From positions 5,356 to 69,355 of the forward strand of contig NZ_JASLER010000086.1 in the NCBI RefSeq assembly GCF_030151085.1: a stretch of DNA of 64,000 bases, given 5' to 3'. Source of the DNA: Bacteroides sp. (GTDB lineage Bacteria > Bacteroidota > Bacteroidia > Bacteroidales > Bacteroidaceae). How positions within the stretch are numbered: the first letter of the stretch is position 1; every line of letters begins with the position of its first letter. The position numbers were made by a program, and so were the translations under genes. The notes under the pieces are model-generated. The model saw only the letters and a list, made by a program, of their open reading frames with translations. It was not told the origin of the DNA and did no database searches. This document shows, one piece after another, positions 26,555-35,803 of this stretch.

Positions 26555-28120
26555 ATGCTAGAAAACATTGACACTTCTTTGATTGACTGGTCGAGAGCGC
26601 AATTCGCTTTGACAGCCATTTATCACTGGATTTTTGTACCGCTTACTCTAGGTCTGGCGGTTGTTATGGGCATTATGGAGACGGCCTACTACCGTACGGG
26701 TGACGAATTCTGGAAACGTACAGCCAAATTCTGGATGAAGATTTTCGGTATTAACTTTGCCGTGGGTGTAGCTACGGGGTTGATTCTGGAGTTCGAATTT
26801 GGAACGAACTGGAGTAACTATTCCTGGTTTGTAGGTGATATCTTCGGAGCTCCCCTTGCTATCGAGGGCATTCTCGCTTTCTTTATGGAGGCAACTTTTA
26901 TAGCTGTAATGTTCTTCGGCTGGGAGAAAGTAAGTAAACGTTTTCACTTGACGGCAACCTGGCTTACGGGCTTGGGCGCTACGATTTCGGCCTGGTGGAT
27001 TCTGGTGGCTAATGCCTGGATGCAATATCCGGTAGGCATGGAATTCAATCCTGATACTGTACGTAATGAGATGGTCGATTTTTGGGCAGTAGCATTATCA
27101 CCTGTAGCCGTTAATAAGTTTTTCCATACAGTGTTGTCCAGTTGGATATTGGGTGCAGTGTTTGTAGTGGGTGTCAGTTGCTGGTACTTGCTGAAGAAGC
27201 GTGATAAGAAGTTTGCTATAGCCAGTGTGAAGGTTGCCGCCAGTGTAGGTTTGGTAGCCACTTTGCTTACAGCATGGACGGGCGACGGTTCGGGCTATCA
27301 GGTTGCACAAACTCAGCCTATGAAACTGGCTGCTTTTGAAGGTTTTTACGAGGGACGAGAAGGTGCCGGACTGGTAGCAGTTGGTGCGTTGAATCCTGAT
27401 AAAAAGACCCATGATGACGGTGTGGAACCTTTCTTGTTCAGAGTAGAGATTCCTAAGTTCCTGTCATTGCTTGCCGAGCGTGATGCAAATGCATTTGTTC
27501 CTGGCATAAATGATATACTAAAAGGTGGATACCCTTTGAAGGATGGTTCCATCGCTTTATCTGCCGAAGAAAAGATAGAACGTGGCAAAACTGCCATATC
27601 AGCACTCGCTGCTTATCGTGCTGCAAAATCGGCAGGAAATGAAGAAGATGCAAAACTGGCAGCTGCTGTTCTGAAAGAGAATGTTCCTTATTTCGGTTAT
27701 GGATATATTAAGGATGTAAACGACCTGGTACCGAATGTACCTTTAACATTCTATGCTTTCCGTATTATGGTTATATTGGGAGGATATTTCATTTTGTTCT
27801 TTGCATTGATTCTATTCTTTGCTTATAAGAAAGATTTGTCAAAGTTGAAGTGGATGCATTGGGTGGCATTGCTCACTATACCATTGGGTTATCTGGCAAG
27901 TCAGGCAGGCTGGGTAGTTGCCGAATGTGGTCGTCAGCCGTGGGCAATACAGGATATGCTGCCAGTTAATGCGGCAATCTCCAAGCTGGATGTAAGTTCT
28001 GTACAAACTACGTTCTTCATCTTCCTTGTGCTCTTCACCATTATGCTGATAGCTGAGGTTGGGATTATGCTGAAGGCTATACGAAAGGGACCGGATAGTA
28101 ATATTAGTGATACGTATTAA
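26555..28120 (+). CDS. cydA: Cytochrome bd ubiquinol oxidase subunit I
   Basis: The quinol-oxidising, haem-bearing subunit of a bd-type oxygen reductase, 521 residues and about nine TM helices. The axial-ligand His is in AIYHWIFVPLTLGL, the conserved acidic segment is FGAPLAIEGILAFFMEATF, and the GRQPW motif is in VVAECGRQPWAIQDMLP. The Q-loop is of the short form. In Bacteroides this enzyme allows growth and O2 removal at nanomolar oxygen. It is the second gene of the DUF4492-cydA-cydB operon. Confidence 0.97.
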   Translation: MLENIDTSLIDWSRAQFALTAIYHWIFVPLTLGLAVVMGIMETAYYRTGDEFWKRTAKFWMKIFGINFAVGVATGLILEFEFGTNWSNYSWFVGDIFGAPLAIEGILAFFMEATFIAVMFFGWEKVSKRFHLTATWLTGLGATISAWWILVANAWMQYPVGMEFNPDTVRNEMVDFWAVALSPVAVNKFFHTVLSSWILGAVFVVGVSCWYLLKKRDKKFAIASVKVAASVGLVATLLTAWTGDGSGYQVAQTQPMKLAAFEGFYEGREGAGLVAVGALNPDKKTHDDGVEPFLFRVEIPKFLSLLAERDANAFVPGINDILKGGYPLKDGSIALSAEEKIERGKTAISALAAYRAAKSAGNEEDAKLAAAVLKENVPYFGYGYIKDVNDLVPNVPLTFYAFRIMVILGGYFILFFALILFFAYKKDLSKLKWMHWVALLTIPLGYLASQAGWVVAECGRQPWAIQDMLPVNAAISKLDVSSVQTTFFIFLVLFTIMLIAEVGIMLKAIRKGPDSNISDTY

Positions 28121-28160
28121 TCATTTATTACTCAGTTAATCACTTCTAATTTATAATTCA

Positions 28161-29309
28161 ATGAATACATATTTATTTCTTCAACAATATTGGTGGTTTG
28201 TAGTTTCCTTGCTGGGGGCTCTACTGGTATTCCTGCTGTTTGTGCAGGGAGGTAATTCGCTTTTATTCTGTCTAGGCAAGACGGAAGAACAGCGCAAAAT
28301 GATGATTAACTCTACAGGACGCAAGTGGGAGTTTACGTTTACTACACTTGTTACCTTCGGAGGTGCTTTCTTTGCTTCATTTCCATTGTTCTATAGCACT
28401 AGCTTTGGTGGGGCATACTGGTTGTGGATGATTATTCTGTTCAGCTTTGTATTGCAGGCTGTCAGCTACGAATTCCAGTCTAAGGCAGGTAATCTGTTGG
28501 GAAAGAAGACTTATCGTGTGTTTCTGGTGATAAATGGAGTTGTTGGACCTGTGCTATTGGGCGGTGCGGTGGCAACGTTCTTTACCGGTTCCGAATTCTA
28601 TGTGAATAAAGGGAATATGACCGATACAATAATGCCGGTCATCAGCCATTGGGCGAATGGATGGCATGGACTGGATGCATTGCTTAATCCGTGGAATGTG
28701 ATTTTGGGCTTGGCTGTATTCTTCTTGGCGCGTATTCTAGGTTCGCTCTATTTTATTAATAATATTAATGAAAAAGATCTGATTGCTCGTTGCCGTCGTT
28801 CTTTATGGGGCAATACAGGATTGTTCCTGGTATTCTTCCTGGCATTTGTAATTCGTACATTGGTTGCTGATGGTTATGCGGTGAATCCTGAGAATGGTGA
28901 AATCTATATGGAGCCTTATAAGTATCTGACCAACTTCCTGGAGATGCCGATTGTATTGATAGTGTTTCTGATTGGTGTTGTATCTGTACTTTGGGGTATT
29001 ATTCGTACGATTTGGAAGCCGACATTTGATAAAGGCATCTGGTTTGCCGGGATAGGCACCGTGCTTACGGTTCTTGCTCTACTGCTGGTTTCTGGTTATA
29101 ACAATACAGCTTACTATCCTTCTACGAACGATATCCAAAGCTCATTGACACTTGCCAATAGTTGTTCGAGCTTGTTTACACTGAAAGTTATGGCTTACGT
29201 TTCTATTCTTGTTCCTTTCGTGCTGGCTTATATCTTCTACGCATGGCGTAGCATTGATAACCGCAAGATCGATGCAAAGGAAATGCAAGAAGGCGGACAT
29301 GCGTACTAA
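28161..29309 (+). CDS. cydB: Cytochrome bd ubiquinol oxidase subunit II
   Basis: A 382-residue integral membrane partner of CydA with about nine helices. It begins NTYLFLQQYWWFVVSLLGALLVFLLFVQGG, the typical CydB N-terminus, and contains NGWHGLDALLNPWNVILG. It lies 40 bp downstream of cydA and is the last gene of the operon, followed by a bidirectional terminator. Confidence 0.96.
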   Translation: MNTYLFLQQYWWFVVSLLGALLVFLLFVQGGNSLLFCLGKTEEQRKMMINSTGRKWEFTFTTLVTFGGAFFASFPLFYSTSFGGAYWLWMIILFSFVLQAVSYEFQSKAGNLLGKKTYRVFLVINGVVGPVLLGGAVATFFTGSEFYVNKGNMTDTIMPVISHWANGWHGLDALLNPWNVILGLAVFFLARILGSLYFINNINEKDLIARCRRSLWGNTGLFLVFFLAFVIRTLVADGYAVNPENGEIYMEPYKYLTNFLEMPIVLIVFLIGVVSVLWGIIRTIWKPTFDKGIWFAGIGTVLTVLALLLVSGYNNTAYYPSTNDIQSSLTLANSCSSLFTLKVMAYVSILVPFVLAYIFYAWRSIDNRKIDAKEMQEGGHAY

Positions 29310-29316
29310 ATAAAAG

Positions 29317-29350
29317 TTATGGGTTATTAGTTACAACTAATAACCCATAA
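29317..29350. terminator. Bidirectional terminator between cydB and mtgA
   Basis: Sixteen-base perfect arms TTATGGGTTATTAGTT (29317-29332) and AACTAATAACCCATAA (29335-29350), A-rich before and T-rich after, between two convergent genes. Confidence 0.9.
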
Positions 29351-29351
29351 T

Positions 29352-30086
29352 TTATTTTTTCTTCTTCTTTTTCGGTTTATCCACTTCTTTTTTCTTCTCT
29401 TCTACCGGAGGAAACTTCGGAACTAACTTCATTAAACGCAGTATTTGTCCTTGCCTACGTAGAATATAAGGCGATGGCTTTGCCGAATTGAAACGTATGG
29501 GATTGGGCAAAGTAGCGGCAATCAGTGCACATTGTCCGGCGGAGAGCTTGGCAGCAGTGGTATTGAATTTAATTTTTGCAGTGGCTTGTGCTCCATAAAT
29601 AGACTTCCCCATTTCGATGGAGTTCAGATATACTTCCATAATACGCTCTTTAGACCAACATAATTCTATGAGCCAAGTGAAATAAACCTCGAACCCTTTT
29701 CGTACCCAAGATGATTGCGGCCAAAGAAAAACATTCTTTGCTGTCTGTTGGCTGATGGTGCTGGCACCACGTTTTCGCTTTCTTGTTTCATTTTCCTTGA
29801 TCGCTTTTTCTATTTCAACAAAATCGAAACCATTGTGCTCGGCAAAGCGATTGTCTTCTGAAGCAATAACTGCCATCGGCAAATTGGGGGATATTTCATC
29901 GAAGGGCACCCAGGTATGATGCCAAACAGGACTTTCTCCCTTAAACGTTTGCTGGACGCTACGAATAACCATTAGCGGGGTAATATATACCGGCAGAAAA
30001 CGATAAACCACTACCGCCATGATAGTGGAAATAAAAAAGAAAAGTATCAGGTTACGGATGATCCGTAGAGGTTTGGGAAGTTTCAT
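29352..30086 (-). CDS. mtgA: Monofunctional biosynthetic peptidoglycan transglycosylase
   Basis: A 244-residue GT51 transglycosylase that polymerises lipid II, anchored by one N-terminal helix (LILFFFISTIMAVVVYRFL). Family motifs seen are the catalytic Glu in VIASEDNRFAEHNGFD, then RGASTISQQTAKNVFLWP and KERIMEVYLNSIEMG. Start chosen at 30086 (MKLPKPLRII); a longer frame to 30152 would run through a repeat array. The C-terminus is a Lys-rich tail (KKKEVDKPKKKKKK). Its 3' end faces cydB. Confidence 0.92.
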   Translation of the reverse strand: MKLPKPLRIIRNLILFFFISTIMAVVVYRFLPVYITPLMVIRSVQQTFKGESPVWHHTWVPFDEISPNLPMAVIASEDNRFAEHNGFDFVEIEKAIKENETRKRKRGASTISQQTAKNVFLWPQSSWVRKGFEVYFTWLIELCWSKERIMEVYLNSIEMGKSIYGAQATAKIKFNTTAAKLSAGQCALIAATLPNPIRFNSAKPSPYILRRQGQILRLMKLVPKFPPVEEKKKEVDKPKKKKKK

Positions 30087-30122
30087 TATTGTCGTTCTTT
30101 TGTACGTGCATGTATATACTAA

Positions 30123-30210
30123 AAACAGATGGTCTGTTTGATGCAAACGCATAGTCTGTTCAGGTCAAACAGACCATGCGTTTACCCGAAACAGACCATC
30201 TGTTTCGCTA
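30123..30210. repeat. 22-bp-phased repeat array 2 (AAACAGA/AAACGCA family)
   Basis: Four units begin at 30123, 30145, 30167 and 30189. The first, AAACAGATGGTCTGTTT, is the exact reverse complement of the last, AAACAGACCATCTGTTT. The middle pair also pairs with one mismatch. The whole array can fold into one hairpin of about 80 bp. It lies downstream of the OmpA gene and before mtgA on the minus strand. Confidence 0.88.
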
Positions 30211-30224
30211 ACTTTAAAATAGGG

Positions 30225-30899
30225 TTATTTCCCAGTTTCCGCATTCTTAATCATTTGCTCGCTGGCATACATGAAGATGTCTACACGGCGGTTTTGCTCA
30301 GCGGACATACTTTCATCATATTCGTTGTATCCTACACCTTCTACTTTCTTGAATTGTGAAGGAGAAACGCCACAGTCTTGTAGATAGTTCTCTACGGAAT
30401 AAGCGCGGTTTTTGGAAACTTTCATATTGGCTTCGTACGAACCTACTTTGTCTGTATGACCGATGATAGCGATATCTGTTGTAGGATCTTCTTTCAAAAT
30501 CTGTGCAAGTTCACGCAAAGAAGATTTGGCTTCGTTGCTCAATGCTGCAGAGTTGAAACCGAATAAGATACCTGCTGCAAAAGACACCTTTACTGCGGGA
30601 AGACCATTATTATCAGTTACTTGTTCCACTTGTGCACCTTGAATCTTAGCGGCTTCAGCTGCTTTCTTATCCATCTTACGGCCGATAGCTACACCTGTAC
30701 CCGTACCAACTGCCGCACCGATTGCTGCGCCAATGGCTGCACCTTTTCCTTTACCGATTAATCCACCGATAATGGCTCCGGCTGCTGCACCCGAACCTCC
30801 GCCGATTACTCCGCCTTTAGCGGTATTATTCATCGTACTACAACTTCCCAACATTAAAACACCACATAACAGCAGTGCTATAAATTTCATCTTCTTCAT
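30225..30899 (-). CDS. OmpA-family lipoprotein with glycine-zipper domain
   Basis: A 224-residue envelope protein. The lipobox is LMLGSC (Cys about 20). A glycine-zipper region (GGVIGGGSGAAAGAIIGG ... GTGTGVAIG, about 28-75) precedes an OmpA_C peptidoglycan-binding domain with IIGHTDKVGSYEANMKVSKNRA and AEQNRRVDIFM. It would tether the outer membrane to the cell wall. It stands as a single gene with an array just downstream. Confidence 0.92.
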   Translation of the reverse strand: MKKMKFIALLLCGVLMLGSCSTMNNTAKGGVIGGGSGAAAGAIIGGLIGKGKGAAIGAAIGAAVGTGTGVAIGRKMDKKAAEAAKIQGAQVEQVTDNNGLPAVKVSFAAGILFGFNSAALSNEAKSSLRELAQILKEDPTTDIAIIGHTDKVGSYEANMKVSKNRAYSVENYLQDCGVSPSQFKKVEGVGYNEYDESMSAEQNRRVDIFMYASEQMIKNAETGK

Positions 30900-30995
30900 A
30901 AGTCTACCTATTAAATTTGTTTATACTTAATATGTTACAAAATTATGGATATAATAACATCCTTATCCTCTATAAAGTTTTTCATTGTACTTTTT

Positions 30996-32324
30996 TTAGA
31001 GAATTTTCCTTTTAATAATGACAAACCAAGTGGTAAGGACAATTCCTTTCGCAATTGTTGTACCGCAAACAGCCCACCAGATAGCGTCTACACCCATGCC
31101 CATTTGTACCAATATCAATGCTACCGGAATACGCATATAATTGCATACAATACTGACAATGGCAGGTGGAATAGTTCGTCCTAAACCATAGAAAACACCT
31201 TGCATGGTAATTTCGAGCATCATGAACATTTGCGAATACCCGTCAATACGCAGAAAATCGCCACCTACACGATAAGCTTCCGCTTCGGGTACAAAGATAG
31301 AGAATACTTCGCTTCCAAAGAAGATAAAGACAAGGGAACAGATGGTTCCGAAAAATCCAGTCATCCACAACGTTGTATACCATGCTTTCTTTACCCGTGA
31401 TTTTTGCCCCGCTGCATAGTTCTGCGCAATGAATGTGCTCAGGGCGGTAGAGAAACCTTGCGAAGTATTCCAGGTTATTGCTTCTATCTGTCCGCCGGTG
31501 GTGAAAGCCATCAGTCCGATATGTCCCCCTTGTTCGGATGCTGTACGCGAGAGGAACATGTTGACGAAAGCAAAAAGCGTGTTTAAGGTGGCTACCGGCA
31601 ATCCCAGCTTGAAGATACGTTTAGAGTATTTCTTTTTCAGCCGGGTGAAGAAAGGAAACCCACCGAACAAATCGTCCCTGCAACGTAGCTGGTAAACGAA
31701 GATACCGAATACGGTTGCTTCGGACAACCAGGTTGCTATGGCGGCACCTTCCGTCCCCATGCCAAAACCAAAGATGAACAGCGGGTCAAGAATAATATTC
31801 ATTATCAATCCTGTTCCGCTAATATAAAAAGGTATCTTGCTACGTCCTGCCGCATTATAGATTCCTGTAAAAGCGGCGGAAAGGAAGACAAATGGTAATC
31901 CCGTCGATACGATGCGGAGATAAGTTATGGCATCGTTCGTAATATTCTCTTTCAACTGGAAGATTCGCAGGATGGGATCGGCAAAGAGAAACAACAAACC
32001 ACCCCAGCAAGCTGCAATAATCAGAGCAAGGGTGATGTTGTGCGAAGCAAAGTTACGAGCATCTTCCTGGCTGCGTGCTCCAATGGATTGCCCTACACTT
32101 ACTTCGGCACCTACCTTATTTAATAATGCAATGGAGCCCGACATCCACGTCAATATACCTACTGCACCTACAGCTGCAACAGACTCACTACCTAATCGTC
32201 CTACCCACGCCATATCTGTCAGGCTATATGCCATTTGGATAAACGAGGTGGCCATAATAGGTATAGCCAGATTAAATAACTGCCGGTTAATAGGTCCTTG
32301 AGTGAGAATTTTTGTTCCTTGCAT
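30996..32324 (-). CDS. MATE-family efflux transporter
   Basis: A 442-residue multidrug and toxin extrusion antiporter with about 12 TM helices in two MatE repeats (about 15-175 and 240-400). N-terminal FNLAIPIMATSFIQMAYSLTDMAWVGRLG is typical of the family. It would export cationic compounds using a Na+ or H+ gradient. It lies 27 bp after nagA on the same strand and could share its transcript. Confidence 0.92.
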   Translation of the reverse strand: MQGTKILTQGPINRQLFNLAIPIMATSFIQMAYSLTDMAWVGRLGSESVAAVGAVGILTWMSGSIALLNKVGAEVSVGQSIGARSQEDARNFASHNITLALIIAACWGGLLFLFADPILRIFQLKENITNDAITYLRIVSTGLPFVFLSAAFTGIYNAAGRSKIPFYISGTGLIMNIILDPLFIFGFGMGTEGAAIATWLSEATVFGIFVYQLRCRDDLFGGFPFFTRLKKKYSKRIFKLGLPVATLNTLFAFVNMFLSRTASEQGGHIGLMAFTTGGQIEAITWNTSQGFSTALSTFIAQNYAAGQKSRVKKAWYTTLWMTGFFGTICSLVFIFFGSEVFSIFVPEAEAYRVGGDFLRIDGYSQMFMMLEITMQGVFYGLGRTIPPAIVSIVCNYMRIPVALILVQMGMGVDAIWWAVCGTTIAKGIVLTTWFVIIKRKIL

Positions 32325-32351
32325 TCTTTTTAGCTTGCTATTAATTTGATG

Positions 32352-33512
32352 TTAAGAATGTATTTTATCTAAGGTAAGATTGCCTTCCTGCCATACAGCA
32401 CGGATATTGAGGTTCTTATCCATGATGAGGATATCGGCATCTTTATCTTTCTGGAGAGACCCTTTACGGTCGAATACTCCCATGATGCGTGCCGGAGTTT
32501 CGGAAGCCATACTCAATGCGTATCCTAAAGGGATGCCGGCTTTCACCATGGTGCGGACAAGTACATCAGTGGTGGCGATACTACCTGCAAGTGCCGAACG
32601 ATCTGCCAGTTTGCATACGCCATCTTCGATAATGACACGGGGATCGTTTATTGCTTTGCCTTCATTGGCGGTGTATGAAAGGGCGTCAGTGACGAGACAA
32701 GTATGTTCTACACCTTTCAGTTTATAAGCCAACCTTAGAATAGTGGAAGGCAGGTGGATGCCGTCGGCAATAAGTTCTATGGTCATGCCGTCGGTCAGAT
32801 ACACACTTTCCACTGTACCTTCGTACTTGTATTCACGGCGTTTGTGGAAGCCGGGCATAGCGTTATAAAAGTGGGCCGCATGGGTAAAACCGGCAGCGTA
32901 TGCTTCCTTGATGCCTTCGTATTCCGATTCGGTGTGCGAGGCGGCAACAAGGATTCCTTTTTCATGTAGGTATCTGGCAAAGTCGAGTGCTCCGGGTAAT
33001 TCGGGAGAAGCATCCCAACGACGGATGCAGTGGGTGCTTTCTATGAGTTCTTTATATTCCTTCTCGTCAATCTCTTTCACTTGGTCGGCAAATTGTTCGC
33101 CTGCCATTTTAGGGTTGAGGTACGGACCTTCAATGTGAAGACCAAGCACGGGACTATCAGGTTCTGCCATTAACTTTTCACAGATAGCTGCGGCCTGATG
33201 CAGTTTGCTGAAGGGAGAAGAAGAGAGGGTAGGGAAGATGCTTGTCGCTCCATGACGTAAATGAGCCTGGATAGCGGCTTGGAAAGCTTCTTCGGTACAT
33301 TCGGTAAAGTCGTGTCCACCACCACCGTGGGCGTGCATGCAGACAAAACCGGGCACGATGTACATGCCTTTGGCATCAATCAACCGGGCACCAATCAGTG
33401 CGAGGTCACAGTTGGTTACTTCGAGAATCTTTCCGTCCCGTATCAGAACCGAACCTTCGTTCAGCCAACCTTGAGGGGTGAATATTCGCCCGTTAATGAT
33501 TTGAGTTAACAT
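32352..33512 (-). CDS. nagA: N-acetylglucosamine-6-phosphate deacetylase
   Basis: A 386-residue amidohydrolase that deacetylates GlcNAc-6-P to glucosamine-6-P. The TIM barrel has HAHGGGGHDFTE (metal site), LGLHIEGPYLN with the conserved Glu, and LVTDALSYTANEG containing the catalytic Asp. It joins amino-sugar catabolism to peptidoglycan and mucin turnover. It is preceded by potD (29 bp) and followed by a MATE gene, with no nagB in this window. Confidence 0.95.
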   Translation of the reverse strand: MLTQIINGRIFTPQGWLNEGSVLIRDGKILEVTNCDLALIGARLIDAKGMYIVPGFVCMHAHGGGGHDFTECTEEAFQAAIQAHLRHGATSIFPTLSSSPFSKLHQAAAICEKLMAEPDSPVLGLHIEGPYLNPKMAGEQFADQVKEIDEKEYKELIESTHCIRRWDASPELPGALDFARYLHEKGILVAASHTESEYEGIKEAYAAGFTHAAHFYNAMPGFHKRREYKYEGTVESVYLTDGMTIELIADGIHLPSTILRLAYKLKGVEHTCLVTDALSYTANEGKAINDPRVIIEDGVCKLADRSALAGSIATTDVLVRTMVKAGIPLGYALSMASETPARIMGVFDRKGSLQKDKDADILIMDKNLNIRAVWQEGNLTLDKIHS

Positions 33513-33541
33513 TTTTAGATTTATGATTTAAGTTTTGAATA

Positions 33542-34870
33542 TTATCTTCTTTTGGGTCGGCGGCGGTGATGGCGTTGTTTCTGCTTGTACTTACGTATTT
33601 TGCCGTATACCAGCCACACAAATAATACGCCGAATACGGCAAATATCAGCAATACGATTCCTGTATTGAGATTATCGCCTTTCACACGACTCCACATTTC
33701 GAGTACAAGTTCTGTTCGGTCGCCAAAATCACGGATCATGGCACAACGTTCCACCACCTTCTTATCGGGGTATTGAACGGTGTTGATAGGAATACTATCT
33801 GCTTCCGGCCCGAAGAAGTAGCTAAGATCGGAAAATTCTTCAATCGTTGTATCAATTTTTGCTTCCATTATTTCGGGTGTGGCTATGGCACTAACATAGC
33901 CGATGGCATCCATATTCCGTAAAGCAACTTCGGGTTGGCAAAGGTAGTTTATGAAATAGCTAGCCGCCTTTACATTGCGTGCATATTTGGGGATCACCCA
34001 ACCGTCATACCAAATATTACTACCTTCACGGGGCACTATGTAATCCAAATCTACTCCTACTGCGGCAGCCTCTTCCATTGCCCAGACGGCGTCGCCGCTC
34101 CAAGTCAGGTTGAGGGACGTTTTCCCTTTGGTCATCATCTCCTTGCCGAAGTCTGCTTCCCAACCGGAAATGTTAGGCTTCATGGCTTTCAGGTATTTCT
34201 CGGCGAGGGCTATGGCTTCGGCGGAATTATCATTCATCAGTTGCTCTACCGTAACGGTTCCATCTGCCAGTTGCTTGGCATGGGCGTAGATAATGGCTGT
34301 GCCGTAAGCATCGCGGTAACTATCTTTCATCAAGACTTTGTTCTTGTTTTTTGGGTTCCAAAGACAATACCAACTGCTGACTTCTTCTGCGCCGATAAGA
34401 TTCTTATTATACAAGATACCGGCAGTTCCCCACATATAAGGTACGGCATAATCAGTGGTAGTACGTCCAGGCTGACTGGTCTTATTCAGTTCTTTTTGGA
34501 TAAAAGGGGAGACATTGGGAAGATAATCCGGAGTTTTGCCGAAATTACGGTCAATAGGAAGCAGAAGATCCTTCTTCAACATTCGTTCAATGATATACTC
34601 CGAGGGACATACCACGTCGAAATCTTCGTGTCCACGTTCTATTTTGGTAAGCATTATTTCGTTGATGTCGAAGACCTGATAGATGATGCGGATGTCTTCT
34701 CCGGTTTGCTGCTTGTACCAAGCGGGAAATTCGGCAAGGACGTCTTCGTCGATGTAATCCCCCCAATTGTATATCTTCAGTACACGGCTGCGCTCTTCAC
34801 TGGAAGGTCCGCAGGAGGCGAATAATCCGATGTAACACAGTAGTAGTAGTATGTTAGCTAATTTTTTCAT
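33542..34870 (-). CDS. potD: Spermidine/putrescine-type substrate-binding lipoprotein with C-terminal membrane helix
   Basis: The polyamine-binding component of an ABC importer, 442 residues. The lipobox is GLFASC (Cys about 20), and the SBP fold runs to about 385 (SRVLKIYNWGDYIDEDVL, RGHEDFDVVCPSEYIIERML). An additional TM helix (TGIVLLIFAVFGVLFVWLVYGK) and a highly basic tail (KQRHHRRRPKRR) follow. The tail is absent from classical PotD. It would hold the protein at the inner membrane near PotBC, which is an inference. It is the fourth gene of potABCD. Confidence 0.87.
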   Translation of the reverse strand: MKKLANILLLLCYIGLFASCGPSSEERSRVLKIYNWGDYIDEDVLAEFPAWYKQQTGEDIRIIYQVFDINEIMLTKIERGHEDFDVVCPSEYIIERMLKKDLLLPIDRNFGKTPDYLPNVSPFIQKELNKTSQPGRTTTDYAVPYMWGTAGILYNKNLIGAEEVSSWYCLWNPKNKNKVLMKDSYRDAYGTAIIYAHAKQLADGTVTVEQLMNDNSAEAIALAEKYLKAMKPNISGWEADFGKEMMTKGKTSLNLTWSGDAVWAMEEAAAVGVDLDYIVPREGSNIWYDGWVIPKYARNVKAASYFINYLCQPEVALRNMDAIGYVSAIATPEIMEAKIDTTIEEFSDLSYFFGPEADSIPINTVQYPDKKVVERCAMIRDFGDRTELVLEMWSRVKGDNLNTGIVLLIFAVFGVLFVWLVYGKIRKYKQKQRHHRRRPKRR

Positions 34871-34885
34871 TATATATTCTTTTTC

Positions 34886-35011
34886 CCTGAGGTTTGCTCT
34901 TGAATTTCCTGTGTTTTCTACTGAAAACCTCAGGCATTTTATCTTAAAATCCCAGTCATTCTGGATGCAAACTCCTGAGGTTTCGTGAGCAAACTCCGGG
35001 CATTTTTCTTC
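34886..35011. repeat. 22-bp-phased repeat array 3 inside the pot operon
   Basis: Unit starts fall at 34886, 34908, 34930, 34952, 34974 and 34996, all 22 bp apart. Units share CC.G.G..TTT and a later AAA. CCTGAGGTTT occurs at 34886 and 34974, and its complement AAACCTCAGG at 34925-34934. One unit (CCTGTGTTTTCT at 34908) matches array 1 at 19305. It fills the potC-potD gap on the coding strand, so it is transcribed. Confidence 0.8.
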
Positions 35012-35803
35012 TTATTCTTTCTTCGCTTTTTCTGCCCGCTTATTGATAACAATCAGCAATACAAGCACCGTTACGAAGATGATTACTGACAATGGTCGCA
35101 GTTCCGGTGTCAATCCACCCTTGCGTGCATCGGCATATATATAGGTAGAGAGAGTTTCCAGTCCTTCGTTTCCGATGGTGAATATCGTTACTGCAAAATC
35201 ATCAATGGAGAGCGTGAAAGCAAGGATAAAACCGCTTATCATACCCGGAAATATCTCCGGAAGAATCACCTTGCGCAATGCTTGAAAAGGAGTCGCTCCT
35301 AAATCGAGGGCGGCTTCATATACATTCTGATTCATCTTTTTGAGTCTTGGCATTACGCTCAACACTACGTAGGGTGTACAGAATGAGATATGTGCCAGTA
35401 CTACCGTCGTGAACCCTTGCGATATGCCGAAGCTGACAAACAACAAGAACAATGAGATACCTGTAATAATATCCGCATTCATCATAGGAATAGCATTCGC
35501 AAAATTCATCACCTGACGTGTGCGGGAGCGTAAATTGAAAATGCCGATAGCTGCAAAACTGCCTAACAGGGTAGATACAGTTGCCGCAATCATAGCGATG
35601 GCGAATGTATTCCAAATCGCACTCATTAGTGAATGGTGCATGCCGCCTGTGAAGAGAGAGCTATATAGCTTGGTGGAAAATCCCGTCCAATTACCCAATA
35701 CTTTCGCCTCGGTGAACGAGAAGATCATGATAATCAGGATAGGCGAGTAGAGTAGGGCCAGCAATAACCACAAGTAGCCTTTAGCAAGAATACGTGTCAT
35801 CAT
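35012..35803 (-). CDS. potC: Polyamine ABC transporter permease PotC
   Basis: A 263-residue inner-membrane permease with about six TM helices. The cytoplasmic ATPase-contact loop EAALDLGATPFQALRKVILPEI (about 145-170) is the EAA motif. Typical PotC N-terminus (YLWLLLALLYSPILIIMIFSFTEA). Its start codon overlaps the potB stop by four bases (ATGA). Confidence 0.94.
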   Translation of the reverse strand: MMTRILAKGYLWLLLALLYSPILIIMIFSFTEAKVLGNWTGFSTKLYSSLFTGGMHHSLMSAIWNTFAIAMIAATVSTLLGSFAAIGIFNLRSRTRQVMNFANAIPMMNADIITGISLFLLFVSFGISQGFTTVVLAHISFCTPYVVLSVMPRLKKMNQNVYEAALDLGATPFQALRKVILPEIFPGMISGFILAFTLSIDDFAVTIFTIGNEGLETLSTYIYADARKGGLTPELRPLSVIIFVTVLVLLIVINKRAEKAKKE

